15,136 nucleotides of DNA, taken from contig JAZLHR010000114.1 in NCBI GenBank assembly GCA_045616945.1, forward strand, positions 1 through 15,136, written 5' to 3'. The position numbers and the translations under genes are program-made. How positions within the stretch are numbered: the first letter of the stretch is position 1; the number at the start of each line of letters is the position of its first letter. Source of the DNA: UBA6987 sp045616945 (lineage in GTDB: Bacteria; Bacillota; Clostridia; Lachnospirales; Lachnospiraceae). This document shows positions 5,664 through 12,826 of the stretch, piece after piece. Under the pieces are notes generated by a model that was given only the letters and a program-made list of their open reading frames with translations, searched no databases and was not told the origin of the DNA.

Positions 5664-6794
5664 ATGGATAACCTGAACCGCATTTTTGCCGATAATCTGC
5701 GCAGAGAACGCCGCAGGGCCGGCCTGTCTCAAAAAGAGCTCAGCGACGCGCTGCATTATACGGAAAAAGCCGTCAGCAAATGGGAAAACGGCATATCCAT
5801 CCCGCCCGCGGAAACTCTTTGCCGTCTGGCAACAATCCTGCAGACCGGAATAGACGAACTGCTCAGCTTCAGCCCCGAGCCGGAATTTTTCCTGGGGATC
5901 GACGGAGGCGGGACCAAGACCTTTTTTGCGCTCGCGGATAAATCCGGCCAGGTCCTCCGGAGCATCTGCCTGGGTCCGTGCAATCCGGTCGATATCGGCT
6001 TCCCAAAAGCGGAGGCGATCTTCACATCGGGGCTGGAATATTGCTGCAAGGGCATATCCTACGCAAAAGTTTCCCTCTTCGGAGGCATTTCCGGCGGCAA
6101 TGTCGGCTCCAACCAGCAGATCTTACAGGATTTCTTCCATAAATTTCACCTGAACCGCGTCGAACTGGGCAATGATGCCCGCTCCCTCATCGCCGCCGGT
6201 CTGGGCAAAAATGACGGACTAACGATGATCATCGGCACCGGTTCAATCGTATATGCCCAGAAAGACGGTGAGCTTTCCCAGTTCGGAGGCTTCGGATATC
6301 TGTTTGACCGGAGCGGCAACGGCTACGCCATGGGACGCGACGCTGTTTTCGCGGCCTTTGCGGACGAAGATCATTCCGGGCCCTCCACGATCCTGACCAA
6401 AAAGATCGCCGAACGCTGCGGCGTGACCGCTACCAGGAATCTGACGCACTTTTACGATGAAGGCAAAAGCTACATTGCCTCCTTCTCCGATCTGGTCCCG
6501 CAGGCCTACCGGGAGGGCGACCGCGTCGCGGCCCGCATCCTCGAAAAAAATGTCTCCGAGATTGCACGTTACCTGGATGTCGCGGCCTGCCGCTTCGCGC
6601 CGGATCAGCCCCTGCCGGTCATTCTTGCCGGAGGGCTCACGCACGAGAAAGACCTGCTCTTCCCGATGATCGAAGCCAAATTAACGCACAAAAATCTGCA
6701 GCTCATGACCTATCCTTACGAACCGGTCCTCGGCGCCCTGCTGCTGGCCGGCGCGCCGGTCAAAACCGACTGGGACAACCATTTGAAGCGCTGA
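5664..6794 (+). CDS. XRE-type HTH fused to BadF/N-acetylglucosamine-kinase-like ATPase domain
   Basis: The 376-residue protein joins two domains. Residues about 5-68 form an XRE/Cro-type helix-turn-helix (LRRERRRAGLSQKELSDAL, then TEKAVSKWENG...P....L..LA..L). Residues about 75-370 match the BadF/BadG/BcrA ATPase family that includes N-acetylglucosamine kinases. They show phosphate-1 loop DGGGTKT (80-86), GNDAR (169-173) with candidate catalytic Asp171, phosphate-2 GTGS (191-194) and an adenosine-type AGGLT (332-336). All ASKHA landmarks are present, so it may phosphorylate or at least bind an amino sugar with ATP. The architecture resembles NagC-like ROK regulators but with unrelated HTH and kinase families, so a sugar-sensing transcription factor is the best inference. 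ATG 5664 has AGGAGG (5651-5656) 7 bases upstream. It follows the esterase operon on the same strand and ends at a hairpin terminator. Confidence 0.85.
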   Translation: MDNLNRIFADNLRRERRRAGLSQKELSDALHYTEKAVSKWENGISIPPAETLCRLATILQTGIDELLSFSPEPEFFLGIDGGGTKTFFALADKSGQVLRSICLGPCNPVDIGFPKAEAIFTSGLEYCCKGISYAKVSLFGGISGGNVGSNQQILQDFFHKFHLNRVELGNDARSLIAAGLGKNDGLTMIIGTGSIVYAQKDGELSQFGGFGYLFDRSGNGYAMGRDAVFAAFADEDHSGPSTILTKKIAERCGVTATRNLTHFYDEGKSYIASFSDLVPQAYREGDRVAARILEKNVSEIARYLDVAACRFAPDQPLPVILAGGLTHEKDLLFPMIEAKLTHKNLQLMTYPYEPVLGALLLAGAPVKTDWDNHLKR

Positions 6795-6801
6795 TATGCA
6801 A

Positions 6802-6839
6802 ATCACCTCCGGCAGCAGTCCGCCGGAGGTGATCTTTTT
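6802..6839 (+). terminator. Terminator between convergent genes
   Basis: A perfect 12-base stem, ATCACCTCCGGC (6802-6813) with GCCGGAGGTGAT (6822-6833), and an 8-base loop is followed by CTTTTT. The T-run overlaps the minus-strand stop codon (6838-6840) of the ABC gene. On the minus strand the hairpin is followed only by TTTGC, so stopping that transcript would be weaker. Confidence 0.85.
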
Positions 6840-9429
6840 ATATGTCATATTTTGCAAGGATCTCACTGGGTGTGCGCCGCAGCAGAAGCCGCAGGGGCAA
6901 AGTCCCGCAAAGCAGCGTCAGGAGCAGCAGGACCGCCAGAAGCACAAAAGCATACGAGACCGGATAATGCAGCAGCTTTGCCATGAGACGGGAATGATAC
7001 GTCCAATAGAACATGACACCGCTCCCCAGCAGGAATCCCGGAAGGGAAGTCAGAGACATCAGCGTCAGAGACTCGATACTGAAACGGAAAAGCAGATTCT
7101 TCTTTGAGACGCCGATCGCCCGGTAGATCCCCAATTCCTTCACACGGTTCATCAGGGCCGAACGCATCATAAAATACATACACAGGGCCATGATCAGTGC
7201 CAGCACGCCGAAAGTGATGCATTGCGAAACCAGATTCTCTTTTGCTTCCGCCAGCAATTCTTCGCCTCTTCCCTGCGGCGTGATCAGCACTTTGCTCTCA
7301 CCGTCCGCAAGACGGAACCGTTCCGGCATTGACTGCAGATAAGCAGCCGTTTTATCCGGGTCTGAAGAATGCAGGACGGTATAGGCGGATGACCAGGAAG
7401 CGATTCGGTTCCCGTCGATCTCCTGCTGTCCGTCGCCGTAATAAAAACCGGCCCCCTGCATAGTCTCGCCAAACTGTTTCGTGATAGCCAGATAGGTCTC
7501 ATCGCTGACAAAATAATTGATATAATACGACAATTTGAAATACTTATAGGATTCAGTTCCCCACCATTCCATTTCGTAAAAACAGTCATGTGCCGGATTT
7601 TCGGGGCTGACCTTCAATATTTCGCCGACGGACAGCGGCAGACCGTGGATAGTGACCGAACTGCCCTGCTGCGGGATCTCCTGTCCGAAGCTGTCTTCCA
7701 TTACCAAAATGACTTCCCCGGGCTTCACGTCGATCCCGAAGGAAGATCCGCGATATACAGGCAGCCCCAGCGTGATATCCATCAAATAGACTGCCAGGGA
7801 CATTTCCGGAAGATATACCGCCGGTTCATCACATTCCACGATCCCGGCGATGCGGCAGCTGCGGCCGTCAATACTGAGCGAAGTGCAGAATACGTTCAGA
7901 AGATCCCGGTATTCTTTCATAAAGCCTACACCGGCGACCTTCAGGAGCTGATCTGCGACGGCGGTGGAGATCACGATATCATTACTGTTCAGGTCTTCTT
8001 TCTGACCGGATGCGAGCGGCAGATCCGCCGCCAGAGAGATCGGCAGCAGATTTGCGGACGCGGAAAAATCATTGTTCCAGGGCAGAACGGAAAAAGTTTC
8101 AAAGCAGCCGAGATTGAATTTCAGGTCCGTTCCCGAAGTGGAGTAGCAGCGTCCCATATAGGACGCGTCCACGGCGGCTTCCGGAACCGTCAGTGCCTCA
8201 CGCAGGAAGCCGGATACTTCCGCATCCGGTGTAAATATACCGAAAATATAATGATCGTAGGACTCCCTGATATCCAGGAACGACTTCACGGCCTTGCCGA
8301 TAAACCCGGCCAGGAGCACCATCAGCCCGGCAAACAGGAACAGCGTCATGCGCATGAGCTTGCTGCTTTTTTTGTCTTTTCCGCCGAACTGCTTCGGGAA
8401 ATTGGCCCGGAAGCCGCTTTTGACCGAGCTGCGGAAGGAAAACAGGCTGCCGTAGTGACTTCCGTTTACGGGCGAAAGCCTGGACATATCGATCCTGGCC
8501 CGCTGTTCCCGTGCATGCGCCTCCGGCACATAATGCTCCTGACGCAGACGCACCTCACTGTCGCCCGTAAGCAGCTGCACGCCGCTGTCTTCCGTTTTCA
8601 AGTACAGCTTGCCTTCATGCTGCACCAGGGTGAGCCGCAGCGGCTGATCCGGCTTTTCTCCGTAAAAATCAAGGGAAACAAACGGTCCTTCTTCCGTAAA
8701 ATGCGGCAGATCGGCCAGGAAAATATCGTTGCGGTTCCGCGTCTGATAGGCTTCGGCGGGAGTATTTTCGCGCATATTCACGATCTTCCCGTCGGAAAGT
8801 TCTATCACGAGATCACAATACCAATCCACCAGCTTGGCTTCATGCGTGACCAATACCACCAGATGGTCGCGGGAGATCTCACGCAGCAGTTCCATCACCA
8901 TGATCGTGTTGGCTTCATCCAGGTTCCCGGTCGGCTCATCGGCCAGAATGATGCGGGGATTTTTCACGATCGCCCGCGCAATGGCGATACGCTGCTGCTG
9001 ACCGCCGGAAAGCGCATCCGGCATCCTGCGCAGATAACGCTCCATTCCCACATTTTTCAGAGCAGCCACCGTGCGCTCCTCGATCTCCCGGCTGTCGCGC
9101 ATCCCCACCAGACGCAGCGCATCCGCTACGTTTTCAAAGCAGTTTTCAAGTCTGTTCAGGTTATAATTCTGAAAAATATATCCGATGGCCCGGTTGCGCA
9201 GCGCATCCGTATTGCGGCTCAGGTCTTCGCCTTCGATGAGTACACGGCCGCTGTCAGCCTTGTCCAGACCGCCCAGCACATTCAAAAGGGTCGTCTTGCC
9301 GCAGCCGCTGCGCCCGAAAATTGCCACCATCCCCCGTTCCGGCAGAGACAGCGAAATATCCTGCATCACCTTCACTTCGTTCTGACGGCCTTTATAATAA
9401 CTCTTTCGGAGTCCGCTTGCTTCTATCAT
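6838..9429 (-). CDS. ABC transporter, fused ATPase and FtsX-like permease (MacB-type), second gene
   Basis: An 863-residue half-transporter with ATPase and membrane parts in one chain. The ATPase is at residues 1-220: Walker A GRSGCGKT (39-46), Q-loop FQNYN, signature LSGGQQQR (140-147), Walker B IILADEP (160-166), H-loop His196. TM1 is at about 359-378; a large extracytoplasmic region runs to about 735; three more TM helices lie near 737-760, 787-808 and 823-846. KELGIYRAIGVSKKNLL is the typical FtsX (PF02687) motif. Four helices with a big outer domain is MacB topology, a class that pushes substrates or signals across the envelope rather than carrying them through a channel. A segment at 235-340 between ATPase and TM1 is unusually long. 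ATG 9427-9429 overlaps the upstream gene's TGA (ATGA), with AGGAGG about 10 bases upstream. Probably a heterodimer with its neighbour. Substrate unknown. Confidence 0.9.
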   Translation of the reverse strand: MIEASGLRKSYYKGRQNEVKVMQDISLSLPERGMVAIFGRSGCGKTTLLNVLGGLDKADSGRVLIEGEDLSRNTDALRNRAIGYIFQNYNLNRLENCFENVADALRLVGMRDSREIEERTVAALKNVGMERYLRRMPDALSGGQQQRIAIARAIVKNPRIILADEPTGNLDEANTIMVMELLREISRDHLVVLVTHEAKLVDWYCDLVIELSDGKIVNMRENTPAEAYQTRNRNDIFLADLPHFTEEGPFVSLDFYGEKPDQPLRLTLVQHEGKLYLKTEDSGVQLLTGDSEVRLRQEHYVPEAHAREQRARIDMSRLSPVNGSHYGSLFSFRSSVKSGFRANFPKQFGGKDKKSSKLMRMTLFLFAGLMVLLAGFIGKAVKSFLDIRESYDHYIFGIFTPDAEVSGFLREALTVPEAAVDASYMGRCYSTSGTDLKFNLGCFETFSVLPWNNDFSASANLLPISLAADLPLASGQKEDLNSNDIVISTAVADQLLKVAGVGFMKEYRDLLNVFCTSLSIDGRSCRIAGIVECDEPAVYLPEMSLAVYLMDITLGLPVYRGSSFGIDVKPGEVILVMEDSFGQEIPQQGSSVTIHGLPLSVGEILKVSPENPAHDCFYEMEWWGTESYKYFKLSYYINYFVSDETYLAITKQFGETMQGAGFYYGDGQQEIDGNRIASWSSAYTVLHSSDPDKTAAYLQSMPERFRLADGESKVLITPQGRGEELLAEAKENLVSQCITFGVLALIMALCMYFMMRSALMNRVKELGIYRAIGVSKKNLLFRFSIESLTLMSLTSLPGFLLGSGVMFYWTYHSRLMAKLLHYPVSYAFVLLAVLLLLTLLCGTLPLRLLLRRTPSEILAKYDI

Positions 9430-11747
9430 GCTTCAAAGCCTCCTCTCAAAGCGTTTTTCACGCTCTGTCCGTACAGCTTCCCGATCTGCTTCCGCGTAAC
9501 TCTGGTCGTGATGATGAACAGCCCCAGGAAGATCAGCCCATACTGCCACGGGTACAGGAAAGTGATCAGTTCATTTGCCTTGGGAGACGTAAATACCATC
9601 ACCGCCGAAAGCACGACGGTGAGTACCGCCGGTATCATGGACAGATACATGCGGCTGAACATAGCTACCCAAATCGTGCGAACCGGGATCCCCATGGAGC
9701 GCAGGATGGCCATTTCGCCCCGTGTCCCCTCGATTGCCCGCGCCGAGCAGAGATGAATGAAAAATGCCAGGAAAATGACGGTCAGACCCCATAAAACGAC
9801 CAGCAGGCCGCCTTCCAGCGTATTGGTAATCGTCTCGGCGATATTGGCAGCATAGGTCGTATCCGAGCAGGCGGCCACATATCCGTGAAGACGCAGGGCC
9901 GCGGCAGCCTCCTGCGCGGCTTCGTCGTCGCGGAAGAACAGGGACGCCTGACGGTAAACGGCCGAAAGCTGCGACAGGGCCAGTTCTTGTACCTTATCCA
10001 TGCTGATTATGACAAAGCTGCTGTTTTCCGAAAAGCCTGTCCCGCTTTCTTCCGGCATTTTTTCCAACCGATCCTCAGGCATCGAACGGTAGGAGAAACG
10101 GTACTGTATCCGGCTTCCGCCCTGTGCATAATTCACCTGCGTGCGCACGGCATTATAGGATACGACCAGGGAAGGATTCTGTCCCGCGAGCGTTTTCATC
10201 AATTCTTCTGCCTGATTATGTCTGACATAGTATTCCTCTCCGTGCAGGGCAAAGCTGCCGACGAGCATCGGCGCTTCGGTGAGATCCCAGCTTTCGCTCT
10301 TCTGTCCGGCAGTCAGGGTCAGATTGACGGTCTGACTATCCGTTTCCTGCAGATATTCCAGCGCCGTCAGAGCCCGTATGCCCTCTTCTGTCATAAGGCA
10401 CTCCGGCGACAGGTTATTGTCGTAATAGTATTTCCAACCGACGACCTGATAAGCGGTCCCGGCGAAATACATTTTTCGATCGGTCTCGCCGCCCGTGCCC
10501 CAGGTATTCCGGTAAGAAATGGGAAGATACAGAAACAGTTCGTTATCCTTTTCCGGATACCGGCCTTCGATCTTTCCGTCATAGGTCTTGCCGTAGGTAA
10601 TGCCCATATCGTAATAATAATTGCCGGCATCGTCCCGGAAAGATACATATCCGGCGGTTCCGTTATCGAGCAGGCTGTCATAATGCAGGGCACGCTCGGC
10701 ACCGTAATCCCTCACAAGGCCGTCCAATTCACTGTCACTGAGCGGCTGGCCGTCCTGTCTCGTCAGGACCACGCGCCCCGGCACGTACGTAAACATGTAC
10801 GAAGGGCCGAGCAGACGCGGGATCTCACCGCAGGAGCCCGTTACGGCAAACAGTCCCAAAGCCCCGAGTATCAAGAGAAGGCACAGGAAAATGCTGAGCT
10901 TCGGTTTTGCGGTAAACATGGCACGGCCGAGCAGCCTGCCGTTTTTCATCTCCCTGCGTTTATTTTCCTTCCGCTCGCTCTGAGACAAAGTCCCGGCACC
11001 GCTCGGAACGGCTGACATTTCCTGTCCGGGAGACGGGATCGTTTCCTCCTGTGAAACAGTACGCTGCAGGCCGATCCGGTCATCGCTTTCCACCGCACCG
11101 TCAAAAATGCGGATCCTGCGGGTCGCACAATGCTCTACTTCTTCCACATTATGCGTGACGACGATCAGCAGCTTATCGCGCGATACCTCTTCCAGCAAAG
11201 CAACGATCTCCCGGGCGGATTTGCTGTCCAGATTGCCGGTCGGTTCATCCGCCAAAATGATGGGGCTGTCCTTCGCGAGCGCACGCGCAATGACCGTCCG
11301 CTGCTTTTGACCGCCGGACAGTTTGCTTCCCTTCTGATGCAGCTGCCCCTCCAGACCCACGCGCCTGAGCAGTTCCAGGGCTCTGGCCCGCCGCTCTGCC
11401 TTATCGGTGATCTGCAGCAGCGCCAGTTCCACATTCTGCAGCACGGTAAAGCTCTCCAGAATGTTATAATCCTGAAAAATGAATGAAATATATTTTTCCC
11501 GGTATGCTTCCCGGTCCTTTTCGCCGTAATGCGAAGTCGGCTGCCCCTCAATGAAAAGCTCGCCCTCTTCATAGGTATCCATCCCGCTGATCACATTCAG
11601 CAGGGTCGATTTGCCCGAGCCGGATTCACCCGTGACAGCGACAAATTCTCCTTTGTCAAAACTCAGATTCACGCCCCGGATACCGACAGCCACGCTGCCT
11701 TCCGAAGCATAGATCTTCCCGATGTTTTTTAATTCCAATAAACTCAT
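9426..11747 (-). CDS. ABC transporter, fused ATPase and FtsX-like permease (MacB-type), first gene
   Basis: A 773-residue partner of the next gene with the same overall plan. The ATPase occupies residues 1-225: Walker A GESGSGKS (40-47), FQDYN Q-loop (91-95), LSGGQKQR (143-150), IILADEPTG (163-171), His199. A charged, low-complexity linker (about 230-275) leads to TM1 (about 284-303). Then comes a Tyr- and Gly-rich extracytoplasmic domain (about 305-645) and three TM helices near 650-672, 705-728 and 742-760. GEMAILRSMGIPVRTIW is the FtsX motif. Start is ATG 11745-11747, preceded by AGGGAG (11753-11758); an upstream in-frame Met would add 13 residues with no ribosome binding site. ATP sites look intact in both genes, so a heterodimer with two working sites is likely. 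No two-component system or peptide gene is adjacent, so a Bce-type antimicrobial-peptide role is possible but unsupported. Confidence 0.9.
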   Translation of the reverse strand: MSLLELKNIGKIYASEGSVAVGIRGVNLSFDKGEFVAVTGESGSGKSTLLNVISGMDTYEEGELFIEGQPTSHYGEKDREAYREKYISFIFQDYNILESFTVLQNVELALLQITDKAERRARALELLRRVGLEGQLHQKGSKLSGGQKQRTVIARALAKDSPIILADEPTGNLDSKSAREIVALLEEVSRDKLLIVVTHNVEEVEHCATRRIRIFDGAVESDDRIGLQRTVSQEETIPSPGQEMSAVPSGAGTLSQSERKENKRREMKNGRLLGRAMFTAKPKLSIFLCLLLILGALGLFAVTGSCGEIPRLLGPSYMFTYVPGRVVLTRQDGQPLSDSELDGLVRDYGAERALHYDSLLDNGTAGYVSFRDDAGNYYYDMGITYGKTYDGKIEGRYPEKDNELFLYLPISYRNTWGTGGETDRKMYFAGTAYQVVGWKYYYDNNLSPECLMTEEGIRALTALEYLQETDSQTVNLTLTAGQKSESWDLTEAPMLVGSFALHGEEYYVRHNQAEELMKTLAGQNPSLVVSYNAVRTQVNYAQGGSRIQYRFSYRSMPEDRLEKMPEESGTGFSENSSFVIISMDKVQELALSQLSAVYRQASLFFRDDEAAQEAAAALRLHGYVAACSDTTYAANIAETITNTLEGGLLVVLWGLTVIFLAFFIHLCSARAIEGTRGEMAILRSMGIPVRTIWVAMFSRMYLSMIPAVLTVVLSAVMVFTSPKANELITFLYPWQYGLIFLGLFIITTRVTRKQIGKLYGQSVKNALRGGFEA

Positions 11748-11790
11748 AATCACTCCCTGAAGGCACGGCCTTTCACAGCACCGCAAATAA

Positions 11791-11830
11791 TAAAAGCGCA
11801 GCGTCCGTCCTGCCGGATATCAGCTGCGCT
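11791..11830 (-). terminator. Probable terminator of the pyridoxal kinase gene
   Basis: On the minus strand, 11 bases after the kinase stop codon, AGCGCAGC (11823-11830) pairs with GCTGCGCT (11795-11802), followed by TTTATTATTT. The loop is long (20 bases) and partly self-complementary, and the T-tract is interrupted, so some readthrough into the ABC genes is possible. I see no convincing promoter between this point and the ABC start at 11747; TATTAT at about 11787-11792 lacks a -35 box. Confidence 0.6.
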
Positions 11831-11841
11831 CATAACACGAT

Positions 11842-12675
11842 TCAGTTCTCCAAAGCGCGGATCAGCTCCGGCAGAGCCAATTCAAATTTTACTCCGTACC
11901 AATGATTTGCGTCCTTGCCGGTCAGTTCCATACAGCGAACGGTATAATCTCCGGCAAGTGCAGCCGCATCATACAGGCTCTTGCCCTGCATATAGGCCCC
12001 CACGAAAGCGGAAGCATATACATCTCCGGTCCCGTGGCAGCTGCGCTGCAGCTTCTTATGTTCGTAATAACGGTACTCTCCGTTTTCATATACCGCAATA
12101 CCGGTCGTTTCGGGATGGTAGCTGACTCCGGTCAGCACCAATGTCTTCATCCCGCTCGCAGCCATAGCCGCCAGCAGCCCGCGGATATATGCCTCATCAT
12201 AGCTTTCGCGGTATTCATATCCGCAAAGGAAACAGGCCTCGGTGATATTCGGGATCACGATATCGGCCTCACGGCAAAGGGAAGCCATTTCAGCCGCATA
12301 TTCCTCGTTGAACAGCGGATACAGCTTGCCGTTGTCGCCCATCGCAGGATCAACGATCTTCACACCGTCCGGGCGCAGGACGCCTTCAAAGATGTCCTTT
12401 ACATAAGAGATCTGCTTCGTGCTGCCCAGATAGCCGGTATAGATCGCCTTGAACAGAATATTTTCACTTTCCCAATGTGCCAGAATACCGGGCATATCAT
12501 CCGTCAGGTCACGGAAAGTAAAATTCTTGAAGCCTGCCGTATGGGTGGAAAGGACCGCGGAAGGCAGGATGGCCGTTTCCAGTCCGCAGGCGGAAAGGAT
12601 GGGCAGAGCCACCGTCAGGGAACACTGCCCTACGCAGGAAATATCCTGTATCGTCAAAATTTTGGAATAATTCAT
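11842..12675 (-). CDS. Pyridoxal/pyridoxamine kinase (PfkB/ribokinase fold)
   Basis: A 277-residue cytoplasmic kinase that should phosphorylate pyridoxal, pyridoxamine or pyridoxine with ATP in the B6 salvage pathway. Family marks in order: ILTIQDISCVGQCSL at the N-terminus, STHTAGF (43-49), GYLGS (81-85), VDPAMGDNGKLY (108-119), IPNITEA (141-147) and the anion-hole/catalytic HGTGD (214-218) with Asp218 as the base. Length is normal for PdxK/PdxY (about 275-290). ATG 12673-12675 has GGAGGA (12681-12686) 5 bases upstream. It appears to be a single-gene unit with its own promoter (12732-12760), a palindrome over the predicted start of transcription, and a terminator. The family could in principle act on hydroxymethylpyrimidine instead, but the DPxMGDxGxLY and GYLGS motifs favour the B6 kinase. 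I assign no gene symbol since pdxK and pdxY types are hard to separate by eye. Confidence 0.88.
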   Translation of the reverse strand: MNYSKILTIQDISCVGQCSLTVALPILSACGLETAILPSAVLSTHTAGFKNFTFRDLTDDMPGILAHWESENILFKAIYTGYLGSTKQISYVKDIFEGVLRPDGVKIVDPAMGDNGKLYPLFNEEYAAEMASLCREADIVIPNITEACFLCGYEYRESYDEAYIRGLLAAMAASGMKTLVLTGVSYHPETTGIAVYENGEYRYYEHKKLQRSCHGTGDVYASAFVGAYMQGKSLYDAAALAGDYTVRCMELTGKDANHWYGVKFELALPELIRALEN

Positions 12676-12713
12676 GATTATCCTCCGAACCGGCGGGGCA
12701 TTCGATGCAGTCC

Positions 12714-12727
12714 GTTTGCCGGCAAAC
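12714..12727. promoter_or_regulatory. Perfect 14-bp palindrome at the pyridoxal kinase transcription start
   Basis: GTTTGCCGGCAAAC is a perfect palindrome starting 4 bases downstream of the -10 box of the kinase promoter, so it would cover the transcription start. That is the usual place for a repressor site. No regulator gene is adjacent. Confidence 0.5.
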
Positions 12728-12731
12728 CGGT

Positions 12732-12760
12732 ATTATACATCATTTCGCGGGTAACTGCAA
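12732..12760 (-). promoter_or_regulatory. Promoter of the pyridoxal kinase gene
   Basis: On the minus strand a perfect TATAAT (12732-12737) lies 17 bases after TTGCAG (12755-12760), a weak -35 box. Transcription would start near 12725, giving a leader of about 50 bases. Confidence 0.65.
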
Positions 12761-12784
12761 GAAGCGCATGGTGTCCCGCCGGAC

Positions 12785-12820
12785 GAAAAAACAGCGAAAA
12801 AACAGCCGGTGCGCACGCTG
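12785..12820 (-). terminator. Terminator of the nucleotidase gene with duplicated T-tract
   Basis: On the minus strand, CAGC (12817-12820) pairs with GCTG (12803-12806) around a GC-rich loop with extra pairing (GTGCGCAC), followed by six T (12797-12802). The 11-base unit GAAAAAACAGC is present twice in tandem on the plus strand (12785-12795, 12796-12806), giving a second six-T run. Confidence 0.65.
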
Positions 12821-12826
12821 CGTCTG

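Noticed and set aside
4614..5756. A 380-codon minus-strand open frame opposite the second hydrolase
   Set aside because: It runs antisense through the hydrolase, a terminator and the next gene's start, with no family resemblance.
7588..9756. A 722-codon plus-strand open frame opposite the ABC genes
   Set aside because: It is antisense to a well-supported ABC transporter gene, has no ribosome binding site at its start and no recognisable domain.
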